Shown: piece by piece, positions 1 to 4,445 of the stretch
Layout: each line of letters opens with the position of its first letter
How positions within the stretch are numbered: the first letter of the stretch is position 1
Assembly: GCA_964539045.1 (NCBI GenBank)
Contig: CAZIHW010000024.1
Location: 1 to 5,609, forward strand
Direction: 5' to 3'
DNA: 5,609 nt
Source of the DNA: UBA1227 sp964539045
GTDB taxonomy: Bacteria; Bacillota; Clostridia; Oscillospirales; Acutalibacteraceae
Notes under the pieces: model-generated
Databases searched by the model: none
What the model was told of the DNA's origin: nothing
The model's input: the letters and a program-made list of their open reading frames with translations, nothing else
Position numbers and translations under genes: made by a program

Positions 1-344
1 ATAGTTTGATTGATCAGCTCTGAATACTCTTTTTCAGAAGTCATCTTGCTTCCTTTTTTTCCAAGCCAGGTTCTGATACATTTTGCGTCCAGTATTGTTG
101 CATTCTCGCAAAGGCGTTCCCATTCATCGAAATTATCTGACCCAATGCGATAATATGAACCGTATGCACTTGTTTTAATGCCGAATTCATCACATAAAGC
201 CCTTGCTTTTTTTGCATCATTCGGATTTTTGATATGATAGTCTGAACCCCATTCAATTACGGAAGCACCGCTTTTTACTGCTGCTTTTACAACTTCTTCT
301 ATTGAATATTTGCGTAATGATGTACTTGTGAAGCCTGAATTCAT
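1..344 (-). CDS. Sugar phosphate isomerase/epimerase-type TIM-barrel protein (N-terminal 114 residues, cut by window edge)
   Basis: The frame is open from an ATG at 344 to the window edge, giving 114 residues; the family is usually about 270-300 aa, so well over half is missing. The N-terminus (MNSGFTSTSLRKYSIEEVV) and the segments EWGSDYHI (31-38) and SAYGSYYRIG (59-68) match the xylose-isomerase-like / AP-endonuclease-2 TIM-barrel fold as recalled from clostridial sugar phosphate isomerases/epimerases. H37 sits at the end of the second strand, where the family carries a conserved histidine. The Glu/Asp/His metal ligands would lie in the missing part, so activity cannot be judged. The ATG is chosen because GGAGGA lies 6 nt upstream; another ATG at 349-347 meets a stop after one codon. 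The gene lies 153 nt downstream of the flavoprotein gene on the same strand and probably belongs to the same cluster. Family members isomerise or epimerise sugars, dehydrate inosose or split C-glycosides; which applies here is unknown. Confidence 0.85.
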   Translation of the reverse strand, partial: MNSGFTSTSLRKYSIEEVVKAAVKSGASVIEWGSDYHIKNPNDAKKARALCDEFGIKTSAYGSYYRIGSDNFDEWERLCENATILDAKCIRTWLGKKGSKMTSEKEYSELINQT

Positions 345-350
345 AGCATG

Positions 351-356
351 TCCTCC
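351..356 (-). promoter_or_regulatory. Ribosome binding site of the isomerase-like gene
   Basis: The minus strand reads GGAGGA followed by CATGCT and the ATG at 344. This near-perfect Shine-Dalgarno at 6-nt spacing fixes the start. It also shows that the gene can be translated independently of the flavoprotein gene upstream. Confidence 0.8.
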
Positions 357-400
357 GTTGAAAATATTCTGATTGCATTTATTGTAATACTGTTTCTTTT

Positions 401-437
401 AGTTTATTGCTATGTTTCACGACAGCTGCAATAAGCT
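401..437. repeat. Imperfect inverted repeat in the flavoprotein-isomerase gap
   Basis: The 153-nt gap (345-497) holds arms AGTTTATTGC (401-410) and GCAATAAGCT (428-437), complementary at 9 of 10 positions and separated by 17 nt. The inner 7 bp (TTATTGC/GCAATAA) are perfect. Neither strand has a U-tract after the second arm and the arms are AT-rich, so it is not a classical intrinsic terminator. It could be an operator, an mRNA processing or stability hairpin, or chance. No convincing promoter was found in this gap: TACAAT near 388 on the minus strand has no -35 partner. The gap holds no other gene that can be supported. Confidence 0.4.
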
Positions 438-497
438 TTCGGCTCGGATTTGTAATAATCTTTGGCTTTACACCTGTTTTGCTGATATAATAGTTAT

Positions 498-2276
498 TTA
501 TATCTTTTTTAGTAAATTCTCAAACACCGGTTTTTCGTTTGGAATATCGTCTACGGGTTCATATTTCACACTGTTTTTGTCGGTTACCGTAATGTATTTC
601 CTGTATTCTTTTTTTTCTGCAACTTGTTTTCCGTTCTTGAAGCAGATACAACCGCCTCGTGAACCGATTTTTTCAATTGAGTCAATCTCTGTATAACAAA
701 GAGAAAGCATACTTATAACAGACATACGCAGTTTGAAAAATTCCCCTGCATGGGAAATGTTATCTATAGTAACCAAATCATAGAAATTGCGGATTATTTC
801 TGAAAGTTCACTTGAAAGATTTACAAGCTTATCGTAATCTCTTAGTATTCCGGCACATACAGACATTTTTTCAGAAAGAGCTTCTTTGTAAAAGTTAAGT
901 GTCGGAGAGGCAGAAACCAAAGGTAACTTTGGAATATCAATATTTGGTTTGGTAAGCTCCATTTGCCCGATATTTTTTGAAAGATACTCCGCCGCTCGAA
1001 GTCCGCTCACTTGAGTATCATTTAAAGCACAGCCTCCCGGACGGTAGACACCAAACTTGCCGGCAGCTTCACCTGCCGCAAAAAGATTTTTAACTGTGGT
1101 TTCGGAATTGATATCGGTTTTTATTCCGCCGTTATTGTGTTGCGCCGCAATTCTGATTTCAAGCGGTTCGAGTGTTAAGTCAATTCCATTGCCTTTGTAT
1201 AACTGAACAGCTTTTGGATTAAGCTTCAAAAGCCTTTCGATCGGAGTATCCGCGATGCTTTCAGCTAAGCGAAGATAATCCTTTGCTTCGTCTGAAAGAG
1301 CTTCAAAACTAAACCCTATCGGATTTTTTGTATAGTCAATAAAGACTCTGTTTCCCTTTTCAAGTTCTTTAAATACTAAAATGTCTATCTCGGATGAGCC
1401 TTTGATTTTTGCTGAATCAAAAGGCCATTGATAACCTTTAAGAAAAACCTTTGAATAAACTTCATTGTACTTGCCATTCTGAACCAGAAACTCATTTTCT
1501 TTTCCGTCTTCAGATATAGAATAATATCGTGGTATTACTTGCTGATAACTTCCCGACAGATTCCAACGAAATTTCACAGAAGCAATCCCATATTGCCATT
1601 CCTGAAAATTTGAAAGCTCCGCTCCCGCTTCAATTGCCAGTCCCGTTGCGCCGCTTTGACTTTCAGGATAAACCGAGTAGCTGTACATTGCTGCCGGAGC
1701 GCCTGTACAAAGTATTACTGCTTTTGCATAAATAACCTCAAAGCCATTTTTTGTAAGGCAGATTACGCCGGAACATTTGTTATTATGTATAATCAATTTA
1801 ATTACTTGATACCCGTCAAGAATAAGAGTACCGTTTTTTTCAACTTTACCTTGAAGATTTTCTGTCATATATTTTGATGTAAGCGGACCTGCAGATGTAG
1901 CACGGCAAGTATTATCATGGTCAGTTCTGTAACCCACAAATCTGCCGTAGCTGTCTACAGGAAAAGGAACACCAAGTTCAACAAGACGCATAAAGCATCT
2001 TGCGCTGTTGACAGCCTCAATAAAGGCATCGCTTCCGTTCATTGAACCGCCGGCACACATATCATTTGCCATTTTAGACACGCTGTCACCTGTATCACTG
2101 CACATATCAAGTTTATAGTAGGTTTGCTTGTCACTGCCCGTATTTCTGGAGGTTCCGCTGTTTATACCTTCGGTAACGATACATATATTTTCAATACCGA
2201 AGCTGTATAACCAATCTGCGGTGCTGAAACCGGCAGCTCCGCTTCCGACAACAATTACATCAAAACATCTGCTCAT
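498..2276 (-). CDS. FAD-dependent oxidoreductase, fumarate reductase/succinate dehydrogenase flavoprotein-like (FAD_binding_2)
   Basis: A 592-aa flavoprotein. The N-terminus VIVVGSGAAG carries the Rossmann dinucleotide motif G11-x-G13-x-x-G16, and E36 at the end of the second strand suits the FAD ribose. The second FAD region reads HNNGG (380-384), then GEAAG (402-406) and YRPGGCALND (411-420), in the place of the fumarate reductase/L-aspartate oxidase motifs H-x-x-GG and GE-x-x-G...GG-x-x-L. R412 lies near the expected substrate site. The C-terminal third (about 434-592) is helical and contains SRGG (539-542), recalling the SRG-x-H segment of fumarate reductases. There is no signal peptide, FMN-binding or heme domain and no visible iron-sulfur or membrane subunit nearby, so it is probably a soluble, single-subunit cytosolic enzyme. 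The family adds or removes a C=C bond next to a carbonyl or carboxylate (fumarate, urocanate and ketosteroid enzymes) or oxidises amines; the substrate here is unknown. Its ATG overlaps the SDR stop (ATGA), implying translational coupling, which fits its weak ribosome binding site (GAGAAG). Confidence 0.88.
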   Translation of the reverse strand: MSRCFDVIVVGSGAAGFSTADWLYSFGIENICIVTEGINSGTSRNTGSDKQTYYKLDMCSDTGDSVSKMANDMCAGGSMNGSDAFIEAVNSARCFMRLVELGVPFPVDSYGRFVGYRTDHDNTCRATSAGPLTSKYMTENLQGKVEKNGTLILDGYQVIKLIIHNNKCSGVICLTKNGFEVIYAKAVILCTGAPAAMYSYSVYPESQSGATGLAIEAGAELSNFQEWQYGIASVKFRWNLSGSYQQVIPRYYSISEDGKENEFLVQNGKYNEVYSKVFLKGYQWPFDSAKIKGSSEIDILVFKELEKGNRVFIDYTKNPIGFSFEALSDEAKDYLRLAESIADTPIERLLKLNPKAVQLYKGNGIDLTLEPLEIRIAAQHNNGGIKTDINSETTVKNLFAAGEAAGKFGVYRPGGCALNDTQVSGLRAAEYLSKNIGQMELTKPNIDIPKLPLVSASPTLNFYKEALSEKMSVCAGILRDYDKLVNLSSELSEIIRNFYDLVTIDNISHAGEFFKLRMSVISMLSLCYTEIDSIEKIGSRGGCICFKNGKQVAEKKEYRKYITVTDKNSVKYEPVDDIPNEKPVFENLLKKI

Positions 2277-3001
2277 AATCTTCTCACGCTAAAGCCTCCG
2301 TCGGCATTTATTACCGTACCCGTACAGAAGTCAAGTTTTCCGCTTGCAACTGCTTCAACGGCTGCGGCAACATCATCAGGTCGTCCCATTCTTTTTACAG
2401 GTGTAAGACCGTCTTCGATCAATGCTTCATATTTTTCTTTGACAGTTTTTGTCATGTCCGTTTCAATTATACCCGGTGAAATCTCAAATACGCCTATTCC
2501 GTACTCAGCAAGCCTTGAAGCAAAAAGCTTTGTGTACATTGAAATAGACGCCTTAGATATACAGTATTCCGCACGCTCTACAGATGCAGTATAAGATGAA
2601 AGAGAACTGATGAATACTATATGTCCGCTATTTTGATTTCTCATGATGTTAGCCACCAGTTGTGAAACAAAAAAAGTACCTTTCTGATTTATATCAAGAA
2701 CATAATCGAAATCTTCTTCGCTTATTTCAAGCATATCTCGGCGTATTTTTGGCGCAACACCTGCGCAGTTAACGAGTAAATCAACTTTTTCTTCCTGCTC
2801 AAGCCTTTTTTTTAATGCTTCTCTTGAGCATTTATCTGAAATATCACAAGCAAGAAAATCTACATTTCCTATACAAGAAAGCAATTTTAATTCTTCAGTT
2901 TCACTTCTCGCGGCAACAAGACAATTATAACCGCAGGAAACAAGTCTTTTCACGACAGCAAGACCTATTCCTCTGCTTCCTCCCGTAACAACAGCAAACA
3001 T
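2273..3001 (-). CDS. Short-chain dehydrogenase/reductase (classical SDR, FabG-like)
   Basis: A 242-aa protein, normal length for a classical SDR. In order it shows the cofactor loop TGGSRGIG (6-13), an acidic residue for adenine binding (D53), NCAG (78-81), the structural N105, and the catalytic set S133, Y146 and K150 (Y-x-x-x-K, with Ser 13 residues before Tyr as usual). These are followed by SPGIIETDM (175-183). R10 in the glycine-rich loop and R32 after the second strand are basic residues of the kind that favour NADP(H), so NADPH preference is inferred. The enzyme interconverts an alcohol and a ketone in the cytosol; the substrate is not evident. It lies between two flavoenzymes, 16 nt after the OYE stop and overlapping the flavoprotein start by 4 nt, so it is almost certainly co-transcribed. 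A FabG role in fatty acid synthesis is unlikely because no fatty acid synthesis genes are nearby; a substrate-specific catabolic or biotransformation role fits better. Confidence 0.92.
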   Translation of the reverse strand: MFAVVTGGSRGIGLAVVKRLVSCGYNCLVAARSETEELKLLSCIGNVDFLACDISDKCSREALKKRLEQEEKVDLLVNCAGVAPKIRRDMLEISEEDFDYVLDINQKGTFFVSQLVANIMRNQNSGHIVFISSLSSYTASVERAEYCISKASISMYTKLFASRLAEYGIGVFEISPGIIETDMTKTVKEKYEALIEDGLTPVKRMGRPDDVAAAVEAVASGKLDFCTGTVINADGGFSVRRL

Positions 3002-3008
3002 ATATTAT

Positions 3009-3016
3009 CACTCCTT
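3009..3016 (-). promoter_or_regulatory. Ribosome binding site of the SDR gene
   Basis: The minus strand reads AAGGAGTG seven nt before the ATG at 3001, a strong Shine-Dalgarno. Read in the OYE frame without the neighbouring 16-bp duplication, this site would contain the OYE stop codon (AAG GAG TGA), so the two genes were probably once coupled more tightly. Confidence 0.8.
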
Positions 3017-3048
3017 GTTAAGAACATACTTCGTTAAGAACATACTTC
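3017..3048. repeat. Perfect 16-bp tandem duplication at the 3' end of the OYE gene
   Basis: GTTAAGAACATACTTC occurs twice, back to back, at 3017-3032 and 3033-3048 with no mismatch. On the coding (minus) strand the first copy is read as part of RKYVLN. Because 16 is not a multiple of 3, the second copy is read in a shifted frame as EVCS then stop (3020-3018). Removing one copy would make the gene end ...VLNKE with TGA at 3010-3008. The exactness suggests a recent duplication. Confidence 0.95.
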
Positions 3049-4241
3049 CTGTAAAGAGGCATATAAACTTCACTATCCCTTACAGGACAGCCCGCAACGC
3101 CTCCGTGACGCATCAATTCCGTACATTTACCGCATGCAAGACAACATTTTGCCTTGTCAAGTTCACCATATTTAAGATAATCCGAATAAAACGATGGATA
3201 ACAAAATGACATTCTGCCAAATCCCGCAAAATGAGCCACCGAATCTTCAAGTGCCTTTTCCGCATAATTTATGCTCTCTTTCCCAAGATAGGAAAGACCG
3301 GACATAACAAACTTAATATTAGGAAATGCTTTTTGAAGTTCCTTCGTAACACGATATATTCTTTGTTCACCAACTTCACCGGGTTCGGGTGAATTCAAAC
3401 ATGGCCTGTTGATATGCGGTATAAGGTAAGGATTGCCGAGTGTCAGATTGATAAGCTCAACACCCATTTTTTCAAGACGAGCTATAATCCTCTTTGTTTC
3501 AGTTAAATCTATGTCATTGTTTTTATTGACACCAAACCCATAAGGATAATCAAAACAGTCACAAGCATTGAGACGTGTAGTTACAAAAAGGTTATCACTT
3601 TTATTGTTAATAACAGCATTAATACAGTCAAAATAAAGCCGTGTTCTGTTTTCAAAGCTGCCTCCATACTTGCCGGGTCTGGCAAAAGCACTGAGCAGTT
3701 CATTCATAAGATAGCCGTGACAGCATTTTACATCAATTCCGTCAAAACCGGCATAAGAAGCAAGATGCGCCGCAGCAGCATATTTTTCAACAATACCGTC
3801 ACAATATTCGTCGCTTACAATCGTGTACGGTAAATCTTCTTTTCCCTTTTCCCAGAGTGCATTGTGGTATGCAATAAGCGGTTCGGGATAGCCATTCGGC
3901 TTACTCCATCTGCCGCTGTTGGTTGCCTGCATAATAATTATCGGAGCAAAACCAACAGTATCCAATGCACGCTGCTTTATTTCTGCAATAAGTTCTTTGA
4001 AACTGTCTTTATTTTCTTCGTTAATATAGAGCTGGTGCGGATTTGCGCGGCATTCCGAGGAAATTGCTGTCGCTTCAAACCATATAATTCCTGCTCCGCT
4101 TTCAGCAAACCGAAGATAACGGCGTCGTGTGAGTTCTCCGACACTACCGTCTGCATTGCCGTCACAGCCTTCCATAGGGTGAAGCACTACTCTATTTTTA
4201 ATTTCTATTCCATAAATAGTTGCTTTTTCATTCAGAAGCAT
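3018..4241 (-). CDS. NADH:flavin oxidoreductase / Old Yellow Enzyme-type reductase with C-terminal Fe-S cysteine motif
   Basis: A 407-aa FMN TIM-barrel protein. Family marks are the N-terminal LNEKATIYGIEIKNRVVLHPM, the active-site stretch KCCHGYLMNELLS (172-184) and the loop YGGSFENRTR (192-201). H175 and Y177 match the second ligand and the catalytic Tyr of the OYE family, but the usual first His is K172. Near the C-terminus C367-x2-C370-x2-C373-x11-C385 recalls the [4Fe-4S] ligands of 2,4-dienoyl-CoA reductase (normally C-x2-C-x3-C-x11-C). Yet the protein ends about 20 residues later, so the FAD/NADPH domain that feeds electrons through the cluster in DCR- and BaiCD/BaiH-type enzymes is absent; electrons must come directly from NAD(P)H or from a partner. 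Such enzymes reduce C=C bonds conjugated to a carbonyl; the substrate is unknown. The ATG at 4241 is preferred over an in-frame GTG at 4250 (410 aa) because GGAG lies 8 nt before the ATG but touches the GTG. It is the first gene of the leftward operon. Its last four residues come from the 16-bp duplication. Confidence 0.9.
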   Translation of the reverse strand: MLLNEKATIYGIEIKNRVVLHPMEGCDGNADGSVGELTRRRYLRFAESGAGIIWFEATAISSECRANPHQLYINEENKDSFKELIAEIKQRALDTVGFAPIIIMQATNSGRWSKPNGYPEPLIAYHNALWEKGKEDLPYTIVSDEYCDGIVEKYAAAAHLASYAGFDGIDVKCCHGYLMNELLSAFARPGKYGGSFENRTRLYFDCINAVINNKSDNLFVTTRLNACDCFDYPYGFGVNKNNDIDLTETKRIIARLEKMGVELINLTLGNPYLIPHINRPCLNSPEPGEVGEQRIYRVTKELQKAFPNIKFVMSGLSYLGKESINYAEKALEDSVAHFAGFGRMSFCYPSFYSDYLKYGELDKAKCCLACGKCTELMRHGGVAGCPVRDSEVYMPLYRKYVLNEVCS

Positions 4242-4248
4242 TGTAATC

Positions 4249-4253
4249 ACTCC
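4249..4253 (-). promoter_or_regulatory. Ribosome binding site that decides the OYE start
   Basis: The minus strand reads GGAGT and then seven nt before the ATG at 4241. The upstream in-frame GTG (4250-4248) lies inside this Shine-Dalgarno and so cannot use it. Confidence 0.7.
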
Positions 4254-4277
4254 ATAATAAATCTTAAACTTGATTTA

Positions 4278-4303
4278 TTGTAAATAATATCATAATTTTA
4301 CAA
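4278..4303. promoter_or_regulatory. Candidate operator: inverted repeat over the leftward promoter
   Basis: TTGTAAA (4278-4284) and TTTACAA (4297-4303) form a perfect 7-bp inverted repeat with a 12-nt spacer. Further matches continue outward (TTATT versus AATAA) if a single base is skipped. It covers the -10 box, the start-site area and part of the spacer of the OYE promoter, where a bound repressor would block transcription. The area is very AT-rich, so chance is possible. No regulator gene is visible in the window. Confidence 0.35.
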
Positions 4304-4312
4304 ATAATTCAA
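4284..4312 (-). promoter_or_regulatory. Sigma-A-like promoter of the leftward OYE-SDR-flavoprotein cluster
   Basis: On the minus strand a -35 box TTGAAT (4312-4307) is followed by exactly 17 nt and a -10 box TATTAT (4289-4284, five of six to consensus). Transcription would start near 4277, leaving a leader of about 35 nt before the ATG at 4241. The gene order and short gaps suggest this promoter drives at least OYE, SDR and flavoprotein. Confidence 0.65.
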
Positions 4313-4314
4313 TA

Positions 4315-4332
4315 CCTATAACGCTGTGTAGG
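4315..4332. repeat. Short imperfect inverted repeat between the divergent promoters
   Basis: CCTATA (4315-4320) and TGTAGG (4327-4332) are complementary at five of six positions around a 6-nt centre. The element lies just upstream of the leftward -35 box and about 30 bp upstream of the rightward one, a typical place for an activator site in a divergent promoter region. The support is weak. Confidence 0.2.
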
Positions 4333-4363
4333 TTTCCGATTTTGGCATTTTATCTATAAGTTC

Positions 4364-4392
4364 TTGAATTTATTAAAGATTAGTTTTATAAT
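4364..4392 (+). promoter_or_regulatory. Sigma-A-like promoter of the GPH transporter gene
   Basis: The -35 box TTGAAT (4364-4369), a 17-nt spacer and a perfect -10 box TATAAT (4387-4392) make this the best promoter in the window. Transcription would start near 4399, leaving a leader of about 47 nt before the GTG at 4446. It is back to back with the leftward promoter, and the two -35 boxes are identical and 51 bp apart. Confidence 0.75.
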
Positions 4393-4433
4393 GTAGTTTA
4401 GCAATATAAAATTGAACTTTGTTATTGATAAGT

Positions 4434-4440
4434 GGGGGAG
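4434..4440 (+). promoter_or_regulatory. Ribosome binding site of the transporter gene
   Basis: GGGGGAG lies 5 nt before the GTG at 4446. No ATG in this frame lies between the site and the first conserved residues, so the GTG is taken as the start. Confidence 0.65.
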
Positions 4441-4445
4441 ATATT

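Noticed and set aside
52..60. Homopolymer run that might cause a frameshift in the isomerase-like gene
   Set aside because: The reading frame passes through it intact as GKKGSK and continues open to the window edge, so no frameshift need be assumed.
41..256. Minus-strand open frame of 71 codons
   Set aside because: It lies inside the isomerase-like gene in another frame; the isomerase frame is open throughout and has family motifs and a strong ribosome binding site.
401..437. Intrinsic terminator after the flavoprotein gene
   Set aside because: The inverted repeat has AT-rich arms, a 17-nt loop and no U-tract on either strand.
412..696. Plus-strand open frame of 94 codons overlapping the end of the flavoprotein gene
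   Set aside because: It is mostly antisense to a well-supported gene, has no good ribosome binding site and resembles no protein family I know. Its hydrophobic look comes from reading the antisense of AT-rich coding DNA.
4248..4250. GTG as the OYE start, adding three residues
   Set aside because: The only Shine-Dalgarno overlaps this GTG, while the ATG at 4241 has ideal spacing.
3864..4283. Plus-strand open frame of 139 codons
   Set aside because: It runs antisense across the OYE gene and its promoter, is rich in Cys, Phe and Asn without any domain pattern, and lacks a ribosome binding site.
4251..4445. Catabolite-repression (cre) site or riboswitch in the divergent region
   Set aside because: No match to the cre consensus was found, and the leaders of about 35 and 47 nt are too short for a riboswitch.
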